6,073 nucleotides of DNA from Oscillospiraceae bacterium (GCA_009786775.1 WQRL01000121.1:1-6073), one strand, 5' to 3'; positions 1 through 5,964 are shown, counted from the first letter of the stretch. The notes: generated by a model from the letters alone, not told the origin. A program made the numbers and translations.

Positions 1-818
1 AGCGGCATACGGGGCTCGCCCACATCATAGCCCATGAGATTCAGTGCAGTTTTGACAGGCATGGGGTTGACCTCTATGAAGAGGCTGGAAATGAGGTCGA
101 GGTATTTTAGCTGAAGATTTGCGGCTTTTTTGAAGTCGCCGTTCAGACAGTGCTGCGTCATCTCCGCCACGACGGACGGAACCACATTGCCCAGCACCGA
201 GATTACACCCTTGCCGCCTATGGACATAAGGGGTACAATATCTTCATCATTGCCGCTCCACACATTGAAGTTGTCGCCGCAGGCTGCCAAGGTGGACGCG
301 ATGAGGGTGAAGCTCCCCGAAGCCTCTTTGACGCCGTTTATATTGGGGTGCTTGGAAAGCTCCACATAGGTATCCTTTGTAAACGACATACCTGTCCTGC
401 TGGGTACATTGTAGAGAATGATGGGCAAGTTGACCCTGTCCGCCAAGAAGTTAAAATGCTTTACAAGGCCGCGCTGGGTGGTCTTGTTGTAGTATGGAGT
501 TACCATGAGCAGGGCGTCAGCGCCCAGCTTTTCTGAGGCTTGCGACATGAACAGCGCATCGCGGGTGTTATTGCTGCCTGAACCTGCAATAACAATTACA
601 CGGCGGTTTACATGTTTAATGCAAAACTCTACAGTCACAAGATGTTCTTCAATTGACTGCGTACAGTTCTCGCCTGTGGTTCCGCAGATTGTGATGGCTG
701 TTGTGCCTCCTGCAATCTGCATGTCGATTAGCTCTCCGAGTTTATTGAAGTCAACTTTATCATCTCTAAATGGGGTTACGACTGCTGTTGATGAACCTAA
801 AAATACGGGCTTTTTCAT
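1..818 (-). CDS. dapA: 4-hydroxy-tetrahydrodipicolinate synthase, 3' end cut by window edge
   Basis: Cytoplasmic enzyme that condenses pyruvate with aspartate semialdehyde, the first committed step to diaminopimelate and lysine. Reading the minus strand from the ATG at 818 gives 272 codons without a stop before the window edge. The family is about 290-295 residues, so roughly the last 20 are missing. The product begins MKKPVFLGSSTAVVTPF. TIM-barrel active-site residues are present: GTTGE with T47/T48, Y110 (in TPYYN), Y136 and R141 (in ILYNVPSRTG), and the Schiff-base lysine K164 (in GVKEASG). These match E. coli T44/T45, Y107, Y133, R138 and K161. The start lies 18 nt after the asd stop, with AAAGGA at 831-836 about 12 nt upstream, so it is almost certainly co-transcribed with asd. 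The residues after GTTGE (N51, C52, I56) differ from the usual lysine-binding set. The identification is secure. Confidence 0.96.
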   Translation of the reverse strand, partial: MKKPVFLGSSTAVVTPFRDDKVDFNKLGELIDMQIAGGTTAITICGTTGENCTQSIEEHLVTVEFCIKHVNRRVIVIAGSGSNNTRDALFMSQASEKLGADALLMVTPYYNKTTQRGLVKHFNFLADRVNLPIILYNVPSRTGMSFTKDTYVELSKHPNINGVKEASGSFTLIASTLAACGDNFNVWSGNDEDIVPLMSIGGKGVISVLGNVVPSVVAEMTQHCLNGDFKKAANLQLKYLDLISSLFIEVNPMPVKTALNLMGYDVGEPRMP

Positions 819-836
819 GGGTATGACCAGTCCTTT

Positions 837-1919
837 CTAGCTAATATATCCTTGTGCACATAAAAGCTCTGCAAGCAGCACAGCACCGCCGGCAGCGCCG
901 CGCAAGGTGTTGTGGCTAAGGCCGATGAATCTGTAATCGTATTGTGAGTCAGGGCGCAGGCGGCCCAGTGAAACAGCCATGCCACCCTCAAGGCCGCGGT
1001 CGAGGCCTGTCTGTGGACGGTTCTCTTCTTCAAAATAGTGGAGGAACTGTTTAGGGGCTGACGGCAAGCTGAGTGTTTGGGGCAGCCCTCTAAAATCTTT
1101 CCAGAGCTGCTTGATTTCGGAGATGTCAGGCTTGCGCTCAAAGCCCACGAACACTGCGGCCATGTGGCCGTCTGTGGCAGGAACCCTTATACATTGTGAG
1201 GTTATGGAGAGCGAATTGGTGGGCACAATTGCCCCGCCTTCAAGGCTGCCCCAAATTTTTAGGGGTTCTTGTTCGGACTTTTCCTCTTCTCCGCCGATAT
1301 ATGGAATTACGTTGTCAACCATTTCAGGCCAAGACTCAAAGGTTTTGCCGGCTCCGGAAATTGCCTGATATGTACAGACTAATGCCCGGTTTAGGCCGAA
1401 TTTATCTTTGAGCGGGTGAAATGCAGGGACATAGCTTTGGATTGAACAGTTGGACTTGACTGCGATGAAGCCGCGCGTTGTGCCAAGGCGTTTGCGCTGG
1501 CTGGGAATAATTTCCAGATGCTCAGGATTTACTTCGGGAATGACCATGGGAACATCGGGAGTCCAACGGTGAGCGCTGTTATTAGAAACGACAGGGCACT
1601 CGGCTCTGGCATAGGCTTCTTCGAGAGCTTTTATCTCATCTTTTTTCATGTCAACTGCGGAGAAAACGAAGTCAACTTCGCTTGCTATCGCCTCAATATC
1701 TGTTTCTGCTGTAAGTACGGTGAGTTTTTTTGAAGCCTCCGGGAGAGGTGTCGGCATCTGCCATCTGCCGGCCACAGCTTCCTCATAGGTTTTGCCCGCA
1801 GAACGGCTGCTGGCAGCGGTTACTGTTAACTCAAACCAAGGGTGGTCAGCGATTAGGGAGACAAAACGCTGACCCACCATACCTGTTGCTCCAATTACGC
1901 CTACTTTGTATTTTTTCAT
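837..1919 (-). CDS. asd: aspartate-semialdehyde dehydrogenase, archaeal/fungal-type
   Basis: Cytoplasmic NADP-dependent enzyme that reduces beta-aspartyl phosphate to aspartate semialdehyde, the substrate of the DapA encoded just downstream and also the branch point to threonine and methionine. The product is 360 residues, normal for this subfamily. Visible motifs are an N-terminal Rossmann loop GATGMVGQ (residues 10-17), the catalytic cysteine C158 in KSNCSIQ, and the catalytic histidine H252 in RVPATDGHMA. The SNCS motif and overall length fit the archaeal/fungal-type branch rather than the E. coli type; this is from family knowledge. The ATG at 1919 is preceded by GGAGG (1927-1931) with 7 nt spacing, which fixes the start. 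It is the first gene of an asd-dapA operon. Its upstream region carries a terminator-like hairpin and several promoter candidates, described separately. Confidence 0.96.
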   Translation of the reverse strand: MKKYKVGVIGATGMVGQRFVSLIADHPWFELTVTAASSRSAGKTYEEAVAGRWQMPTPLPEASKKLTVLTAETDIEAIASEVDFVFSAVDMKKDEIKALEEAYARAECPVVSNNSAHRWTPDVPMVIPEVNPEHLEIIPSQRKRLGTTRGFIAVKSNCSIQSYVPAFHPLKDKFGLNRALVCTYQAISGAGKTFESWPEMVDNVIPYIGGEEEKSEQEPLKIWGSLEGGAIVPTNSLSITSQCIRVPATDGHMAAVFVGFERKPDISEIKQLWKDFRGLPQTLSLPSAPKQFLHYFEEENRPQTGLDRGLEGGMAVSLGRLRPDSQYDYRFIGLSHNTLRGAAGGAVLLAELLCAQGYIS

Positions 1920-1959
1920 GAATTTTCCTCCGGTAATATTGCCCTAAAAAATAGCTAAA

Positions 1960-1989
1960 ATTAAAAAAATCATCAGCGGGACTAGTCAA
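1960..1989 (-). promoter_or_regulatory. candidate promoter for asd-dapA (proximal)
   Basis: On the minus strand, TTGACT (1984-1989, 5 of 6 to the sigma-70/A -35) is followed after 18 nt by TTTAAT (1960-1965, 5 of 6 to the -10). The predicted start near 1953 would give a leader of about 33 nt ending in the strong GGAGG site. The elements overlap the terminator-like hairpin at 1963-1998, so only one of the two readings may be functional. Confidence 0.4.
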
Positions 1990-1998
1990 CCAGCTGAT
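1963..1998 (-). terminator. terminator-like hairpin in the asd leader
   Basis: On the minus strand ATCAGC (1993-1998) pairs with GCTGAT (1972-1977). The stem extends by two G-C pairs after a T-C mismatch, around a roughly 9-nt loop. It is followed by GA and then seven T (1963-1969). It lies about 44 nt before the asd start, so it could be an attenuator if transcription begins further upstream. Against this, the GC stem is short and a promoter candidate overlaps it. I see no recognised riboswitch aptamer in front of it. Confidence 0.35.
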
Positions 1999-2000
1999 TT

Positions 2001-2017
2001 TGTAATATAATGTTACA
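2001..2017. promoter_or_regulatory. operator-like inverted repeat TGTAA-N7-TTACA
   Basis: A 17-bp inverted repeat with arms TGTAA (2001-2005) and TTACA (2013-2017). On the minus strand it contains a possible -10, TATATT, with TTGTGG 16 nt upstream of it. Its placement about 80 nt before asd would suit a repressor site. The arms are short and AT-rich, so chance is a real alternative. Confidence 0.25.
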
Positions 2018-2032
2018 TGATGTCACCACAAT

Positions 2033-2288
2033 GCAATAATTTCATGCCATTAATTGCAGGTGGCGCTCCACCGGCAGGTGACAGTGCAGTTTAACAAAAT
2101 CAAGAATCCCTCCGCGTGCATAATCGCGTGCATAATGTGGCGGGGTGTACTATCCGCCTGGGGTCTGCCCAAGGTTAGCTGCTTTGCAAACTCAGGCTGA
2201 TTTTGCTAAAACGCTACGCGAAGCTGAGCGCAAACGCATCGCGTCTGGCGGCAAGGGAAAGTTCATTTTTGTCCTATTGCGCCACAAT
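2033..2288. repeat. structured non-coding element, possible interspersed repeat
   Basis: A GC-rich stretch with no convincing gene on either strand, within the 431-nt gap between asd and the SpoIID-like gene. Short hairpins follow one another: GCAATAAT with ATTAATTGC (2033-2057, one bulge); GGTGG-CGCT-CCACC (2059-2072); GGCGG with CCGCC (2139-2158); CCTGGGG-TCTG-CCCAAGG (2157-2174, one mismatch); GCAAA-C-TCA with TGA-T-TTTGC (2186-2206). A 12-bp tandem repeat sits at 2113-2136. The density of hairpins suggests a structured RNA or a REP/MITE-like repeat. No clear terminal inverted repeats or target-site duplication were found; only CCACAAT recurs directly near both ends (about 2026-2032 and 2282-2288). 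The function is unknown, and the boundaries are approximate. Confidence 0.4.
2113..2136. repeat. perfect 12-bp tandem direct repeat, two copies
   Basis: CGCGTGCATAAT occurs twice head to tail (2113-2124 and 2125-2136) with no mismatch. It lies inside the structured intergenic element. There is no spacer, so it is not CRISPR-like. It could be a slippage product, a pair of protein-binding sites, or part of a repeated element. Confidence 0.9.
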
Positions 2289-2303
2289 ATTTGATTGAGA
2301 TTC

Positions 2304-2332
2304 ACGATATCATACATAGGCGTGAATGTCAA
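2304..2332 (-). promoter_or_regulatory. candidate distal leftward promoter toward asd-dapA
   Basis: On the minus strand a perfect -35 TTGACA (2327-2332) is followed after 17 nt by TATCGT (2304-2309, 4 of 6). If used, transcription would begin near 2297 and the asd mRNA would carry a leader of about 375 nt through the structured element and the terminator-like hairpin. The weak -10 limits confidence. Confidence 0.3.
2311..2318 (+). promoter_or_regulatory. possible sigma-E-like -10 for the SpoIID-like gene
   Basis: CATACATA resembles the -10 of the sporulation mother-cell factor sigma-E (family consensus near CATACAnT), the factor that transcribes spoIID in Bacillus. It lies 33 nt before the start codon, in the centre of the long palindrome. 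A TTTGATT 14 nt upstream matches the sigma-E -35 only partly. A vegetative promoter was not found here. This is suggestive only. Confidence 0.2.
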
Positions 2333-2350
2333 TAAAAAGGGAGACGTTAC

Positions 2351-4108
2351 ATGAGATTAACAGGTAAGTGGGCCAGGGTTTCCGCAACAGTAATTATGGT
2401 GTGTATGCTTGCTTTGCTCACTACCCCAATTGCGGGTTCAAATTACGAGCCGTTTAGGCCACGGTTTACTACACTAAGGATTGGGCTTCAGTTTGGAAGT
2501 ACCGCACTTCCGTCGGCAAATCTCCGCAATGTTGATGGGTATGGCCGCGGCTTTGACTTTGGCTTCTTTGACGGCGAGAGGGACTTTGTGCCGATTGGGG
2601 CTTTTACCAGCGAAACTGCAATAACTATGGCAATGGACCGAAACATGGTCTGGAACCCTTCCGCAGCAGAGGGACGCGGGGAGTTTAGAGAAGGGACAAG
2701 CGGAAATATTGTTTTGGGAGCGTTTCATGTGCAGCACGGCCGGAGTTTTGCCACTTTTGAAGAGGCCAGGGCTCTGGCGAATCAGCACACGGGTGGGTTT
2801 GTCAGATATCACTCAGGGCTCTCAGAACCTTTTCTTGTAATGATAGGCCAGCATACCACCAGGGCAGCCGCAGAAACTGCCATGGCTAATTTGAATATTC
2901 CCGGTGCCTCAGTATGTTCAGGGACAGCTAACACTATAACTGTTGTCAGGACAGGAACTAATGTGATTCTCTTTGAGTGGGAAGCAGGCAATACTCCGCT
3001 AGGGGTTAGGCCCAGGCCGATAGGCAATGAAAATCCTGAAACCTGGTTTAGAGGCTTTAGGTATAACGGTGCGTTTAGCTATCAAAGGCGCGACGGCGGA
3101 CTGCTTACAGTGATAAACATGGTGGACATTGAGGACTATGTCAAAGGAATACTCCCATATGAGATGAGCAACACATGGCCTCTTGAAGCACTAAAGGCTC
3201 AAGCTCTCACTGCGCGCACATTTGCAATCCGCTCGTTAGGGCGGCACGCCTCTCAGGGCTTTGACTTGTGTGTAGAGGTTCACTGCCAGGTGTACCGGGG
3301 CAGGGGACTTGCAAACGACCGCACTGACAGGGCTGTGGATGAAACAAGGGGGATGTTTGTTACATTTGAAGGAAGGCCTGCGGAAACGGTCTATGCCTCA
3401 TCTAACGGCGGGGCATCTGAGAACGTGGAAAATGTCTGGGTGGAGGCCCGCCCTTACCTGCGCGGGGTTCTGGATCCCTTTGAGGCCTACGTTGTCAGGC
3501 GTATAGCCGGATACAACTGGACTGTAAGACACACCCCTGCGGCACTGACAGAGCGTCTGCGCACCAGAATAACAGGGTTTAACCTCTCAACGGTGGCAGC
3601 AGTGAGGGTCACAAGGCGCTCCGAAACAGGCAATGCCATAGGGGTTACTATAACTGACGTAAATGGGCGCACCCACACTCTAAACGGCAGAAGTCAGATT
3701 CTTGCAGGGCTGGGGACCCCTACCTTGAGATTTGATGTGGCAGGCGGTGCGGTATGGGCTCCTGCTCAACTTGTGGCCAACGACCCTGCGCAAGTCGTGC
3801 CGGGCGACACTCAGCTGTTCGCCATTGATGGCAGCGGCAATACAGTTGCAGTTCCTTCGGCCAACATGCGCGCCATAACAGGCGACGGCAATGTTACAGC
3901 GGTTTCTCCCGGGGGTGCCTCGGGCATAGGGGGCGGCACGGGCCTGGTAGACGGCCAGTTCACAATACATGGCACAGGTAACGGGCACCAGGTAGGCATG
4001 AGCCAATGGGGAGCGTTCGCCATGGCGCATTATCACAACATGGACTTTAGGGATATAATCCACTTTTACTTCACAGGGGTTGAAATAACGGAGACTTATC
4101 AGAGGTAG
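2351..4108 (+). CDS. secreted SPOR-like/SpoIID-LytB domain protein, putative peptidoglycan lytic transglycosylase
   Basis: Likely exported protein acting on peptidoglycan. The N-terminus is a signal peptide or anchor: basic MRLTGKWAR, a hydrophobic stretch at about 10-27, then a possible cleavage near IAGS (27-30). Residues 41-117 resemble the leader region seen in clostridial SpoIID-like proteins. Residues about 124-185 show a two-repeat SPOR-like pattern (FHVQHGRSF with EEA, then FLVMIGQH with AAAETAMANL). The SpoIID domain starts near 250: YVKGILPYEM then WPLEALKAQALTARTFA, with E271 at the position of the catalytic glutamate of SpoIID. C307 and H311-C312 recall the zinc site described for Clostridioides SpoIID. 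The hallmark C-terminal GNGHQVGMSQWGAFA is at 544-556. At 585 residues it is much longer than B. subtilis SpoIID (about 340). GGGAG (2339-2343) lies 7 nt before the ATG. It is monocistronic here. It could be spoIID itself or a paralogue (LytB-like), so no symbol is given. Confidence 0.92.
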   Translation: MRLTGKWARVSATVIMVCMLALLTTPIAGSNYEPFRPRFTTLRIGLQFGSTALPSANLRNVDGYGRGFDFGFFDGERDFVPIGAFTSETAITMAMDRNMVWNPSAAEGRGEFREGTSGNIVLGAFHVQHGRSFATFEEARALANQHTGGFVRYHSGLSEPFLVMIGQHTTRAAAETAMANLNIPGASVCSGTANTITVVRTGTNVILFEWEAGNTPLGVRPRPIGNENPETWFRGFRYNGAFSYQRRDGGLLTVINMVDIEDYVKGILPYEMSNTWPLEALKAQALTARTFAIRSLGRHASQGFDLCVEVHCQVYRGRGLANDRTDRAVDETRGMFVTFEGRPAETVYASSNGGASENVENVWVEARPYLRGVLDPFEAYVVRRIAGYNWTVRHTPAALTERLRTRITGFNLSTVAAVRVTRRSETGNAIGVTITDVNGRTHTLNGRSQILAGLGTPTLRFDVAGGAVWAPAQLVANDPAQVVPGDTQLFAIDGSGNTVAVPSANMRAITGDGNVTAVSPGGASGIGGGTGLVDGQFTIHGTGNGHQVGMSQWGAFAMAHYHNMDFRDIIHFYFTGVEITETYQR

Positions 4109-4185
4109 TGATATTGTTGATATCGTGATACTCCTGTTACGGTTTGAAAAATACGCATAGCTTCTACCCTGACTATTCAAAAATG

Positions 4186-4222
4186 GGATGCCGCTGATGA
4201 TTCTTGTTCATCGGCGGCATCC
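4186..4222. terminator. strong bidirectional terminator between convergent genes
   Basis: A 15-bp stem (4186-4200 with 4208-4222, one G-T wobble) with a 7-nt loop TTCTTGT. The basal nine pairs, GGATGCCGC/GCGGCATCC, are perfect. On the plus strand a T-rich tail follows (4223-4239, interrupted). On the minus strand CCCA and then five T follow (4179-4183). It lies 77 nt after the SpoIID-like stop and 26 nt beyond the HEPN stop, so it probably ends both transcripts. Confidence 0.85.
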
Positions 4223-4248
4223 TGTTATATTTGTTTTTCTAATTTGAG

Positions 4249-4644
4249 TTATATGATTTTTGCAGTGAGGTACTTGCTAATTTCCTCAAGAAAGTATTCG
4301 GCGGACTTTAATTGGGTAGTTGCATCATCTTTGCTGATAATATAAAAATCATCGTAGTCGCATTTGTTTCTAGCCTTAAAAAGCACATCAATAATACGGG
4401 ACATCTCTTTTGGAAAAACATCTGTTTTTATAAACTCCCTGCGGAAATACCCTATAACCTGTCCGTGGTTTCCAAAGTCCACATTTGCGAGCGCCATCAC
4501 GCTTCTCATAGCATGAAAAACAGCGTAATATGAACGATTCGCACCACCCTTGTAATCGCCTAAATCAATAAGAACCTTTGCTGAGTGCAAGCATTGGGTG
4601 GCTTGCTCGTATCTGTAGGCTGACATGTCCTTAGTGTGTTGCAT
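4249..4644 (-). CDS. HEPN-domain protein, putative toxin/RNase partner of the MNT protein
   Basis: A 131-residue, largely helical protein starting MQHTKDMSAYRYEQA. The HEPN signature is clear: GGANRSYYAVFHAMRSVM contains an arginine and histidine separated by six residues (R40 and H47 counted from the upstream TTG), followed by the family's ARNKCDYDDFY segment near residues 94-103. HEPN proteins paired with MNTs are RNA-cleaving toxins in characterised systems, or nucleotidyltransferase partners of unknown substrate. The start is uncertain. A TTG at 4653 sits only 1 nt after GAGGGG and is unlikely. The ATG at 4644 is about 10 nt after it and overlaps the MNT gene by 14 nt. A later ATG at 4626 has AAGGA too close. 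I chose 4644. The histidine is followed by AM rather than the xY of the HepT motif, so canonical tyrosine AMPylation is not predicted. Confidence 0.88.
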   Translation of the reverse strand: MQHTKDMSAYRYEQATQCLHSAKVLIDLGDYKGGANRSYYAVFHAMRSVMALANVDFGNHGQVIGYFRREFIKTDVFPKEMSRIIDVLFKARNKCDYDDFYIISKDDATTQLKSAEYFLEEISKYLTAKII

Positions 4645-4981
4645 ATATTTCAATCCCCTCAGATATGACGTTTCTGTAGAATGGAGATATTGGCAATCTA
4701 CTCATAAAAAGGTTTTCGTTATTTAGCATTACGCTGATAATTATATCATGTTCAAGACCTATGTCGCTGGCGGTTCTATCAATTGCGTTTTCCAAAGCCT
4801 TGTGTTCGCTTTCATCGACGTCTGCAAGAACCATAATATCCAAATCGGAATAATCTTTATAATCACCACGGGCATACGACCCGTAAATGATGATTTTTCG
4901 CAACCTGCTTCCTACGATGTTTTGCGTGTTGCGACTTAGCTCTGCGGTTAATTCACTAATCGCAGGGTTTAATTTAGCCAC
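4631..4981 (-). CDS. minimal nucleotidyltransferase (MNT), partner of the HEPN protein
   Basis: A 116-residue single-domain protein of the DNA polymerase beta-like nucleotidyltransferase superfamily. The motif GSYARGDYKDYSDLDIMVL (34-52) supplies the GS loop and the metal-binding pair D46 and D48; D79 in LEHDIII is a candidate third acidic residue. In characterised HEPN/MNT modules the MNT acts as antitoxin and can transfer AMP to the HEPN partner; applying this here is inference. The start is GTG at 4981, supported by AGGAGG (4991-4996) 9 nt upstream. The gene is first in a two-gene unit and its stop overlaps the HEPN start, which implies translational coupling. It has a good promoter of its own at 5015-5043, although read-through from the gene upstream is possible because no terminator lies between them. 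Confidence 0.9.
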   Translation of the reverse strand: MAKLNPAISELTAELSRNTQNIVGSRLRKIIIYGSYARGDYKDYSDLDIMVLADVDESEHKALENAIDRTASDIGLEHDIIISVMLNNENLFMSRLPISPFYRNVISEGIEIYATH

Positions 4982-5014
4982 GGCGTATACCCTCCTGTTC
5001 TTCTCATTTTGTTT

Positions 5015-5043
5015 AATATAACATACCTAAATACCGTTTTCAA
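5015..5043 (-). promoter_or_regulatory. promoter for the MNT-HEPN pair
   Basis: On the minus strand TTGAAA (5038-5043, 4 of 6) is separated by exactly 17 nt from TATATT (5015-5020, 5 of 6). Initiation near 5008 would give a leader of about 27 nt that includes the AGGAGG site. The -35 overlaps a perfect 10-bp palindrome, TCAATATTGA (5040-5049), which could be a binding site for an autoregulator; at this length and composition it could also be chance. Confidence 0.6.
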
Positions 5044-5056
5044 TATTGAGTTCTAT

Positions 5057-5863
5057 TTAGCAACTGCCCTCGTACGGCCCTTTGTACTGCCATTTGGGTC
5101 TACATGGAATCAAAACTGTAACTGCTTTTTGAGGGCAGTGATTTACACAGCGGTAGCAAACGGCACAGTTGCCTTGCTGGATAATTTTACCGCCGTCATT
5201 AACTAAGTTATTCATAGGGCAAATCCGCGTACACAAATTGCAGGCATTACAGTTATCAAAAACTTTAACACCAACCTGACCTCTTTTTTCACCTCTTTGA
5301 GCGTGAATAGACTCTGTATCCTTTTGCCAAGGCTTCCCTTGAATAAAGCCCAAAAGCTCTGAGCCCTTTGCAAAGCCACGCTTTTTTACAATTCCTTTAT
5401 TAATGTCGCCGCAAATGCGGGCCATCTTTATTTTAGCCCGCTCTAAGCTCTTGCGAATGCTCCTATCACTCGGTTTCCACGGGTTTAGTATGGCCACGTT
5501 GCCCATGTTCAGTGGCATATTAAAATGCTCCGCATATATAACCTCTATCGCACCGTCTTCAAACAAATCGGTAAAGACCCTCGCCCCATCGCCAGAAAAG
5601 AACATCTGTGTCACAAGTATAATAACTTTTTTGCCATTTATAAAATCCTTGTGAGCAGCCGTAAATTCCCGCATATTCCGAGGAACCCGCGAGCAATATA
5701 TCGGGTAACAAAAAGCAAGTGTGTCATGGACGCTTATTCTCTCCGAGAAATCTGCCGCATCCATGTTTTCCTCAATGGAAAGGCATTCCGCTTCCATTCT
5801 GGCGCTAAATAACTTAGCGATAAACTCTGTATTTCCTGTGCCTGAAAAATATAATGTAAGCAT
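5057..5863 (-). CDS. EFR1-family flavodoxin/2[4Fe-4S] ferredoxin fusion protein
   Basis: A 268-residue cytoplasmic electron-transfer protein. The N-terminal flavodoxin-like domain begins LYFSGTGNTEFIA, where SGTGNT (7-12) is the FMN phosphate loop. The segment FCYPIYCSRVPRNMREF (51-67) is typical of the EFR1 group. The C-terminal bacterial ferredoxin domain has two complete CxxCxxCxxxCP motifs: C205, C208, C211, C215 and C233, C236, C239, C243. The length and the YKGP tail near 260-263 match full-length family members. Redox partners are unknown, and the neighbours do not reveal the substrate. The ATG at 5863 has GGGAG (5873-5877) 9 nt upstream. The MNT gene follows after about 75 nt with no visible terminator. 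Closely related names in databases are 4Fe-4S binding protein and flavodoxin; the architecture call is firm, the physiological role is not. Confidence 0.93.
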   Translation of the reverse strand: MLTLYFSGTGNTEFIAKLFSARMEAECLSIEENMDAADFSERISVHDTLAFCYPIYCSRVPRNMREFTAAHKDFINGKKVIILVTQMFFSGDGARVFTDLFEDGAIEVIYAEHFNMPLNMGNVAILNPWKPSDRSIRKSLERAKIKMARICGDINKGIVKKRGFAKGSELLGFIQGKPWQKDTESIHAQRGEKRGQVGVKVFDNCNACNLCTRICPMNNLVNDGGKIIQQGNCAVCYRCVNHCPQKAVTVLIPCRPKWQYKGPYEGSC

Positions 5864-5934
5864 ATTGTATTACTCCCTAGTTAATAGCCATCCCCTTGGT
5901 AAAGCAACCGCAGTATTGATTTTGCCCGAGGGCA

Positions 5935-5964
5935 TTGCCTGGTTTTAGACTTATATGATATAAT
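5935..5964 (+). promoter_or_regulatory. candidate rightward promoter running off the window
   Basis: TTGCCT (5935-5940, 4 of 6) is followed after 18 nt by a perfect TATAAT (5959-5964). The -10 is part of the left arm of the 13-bp palindrome, so the site could be controlled by whatever binds there. Nothing recognisable is encoded before the window ends; a divergent gene would have to start to the right. Confidence 0.3.

Larger units (their letters stand above)
2295..2332. repeat. long interrupted palindrome upstream of the SpoIID-like gene
   Basis: Arms TTGAGATTCACG (2295-2306) and CGTGAATGTCAA (2321-2332) are complementary at 11 of 12 positions, with a 14-nt centre. The repeat ends 18 nt before the SpoIID-like start codon, immediately upstream of its ribosome-binding site. 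It also contains the leftward -35 candidate TTGACA. Position and symmetry suit an operator for a dimeric regulator of the divergent genes, or a 5' hairpin of the rightward mRNA. Confidence 0.6.

Noticed and set aside
150..536. 128-residue open frame on the plus strand
   Set aside because: It lies wholly antisense to dapA, whose catalytic motifs are all present; it has no recognisable domain.
2113..2136. CRISPR-like repeat
   Set aside because: Only two 12-bp units directly abutting, with no spacers and no cas genes.
2196..2267. Short minus-strand reading frame starting MNFPLPPDAMRL
   Set aside because: About 24 codons ending in TGA, no ribosome-binding site, and it lies in the structured element; most likely chance.
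1920..2300. Lysine riboswitch, SAM riboswitch or T-box in the asd leader
   Set aside because: I looked for the lysine aptamer core, the SAM-I core and the T-box GGGTGG motif on the minus strand and found none.
4109..4135. Small inverted repeat GATAT-TGTTG-ATATC after the SpoIID-like stop
   Set aside because: Weak AT-rich stem with no T-run; the strong hairpin at 4186-4222 explains termination better.
3680..4180. 166-residue open frame on the minus strand
   Set aside because: Antisense shadow of the SpoIID C-terminal region; composition is low-complexity and no family is recognisable.
4645..4653. TTG start for the HEPN gene adding three residues
   Set aside because: The GAGGGG site is only 1 nt from it; the ATG at 4644 has workable spacing.
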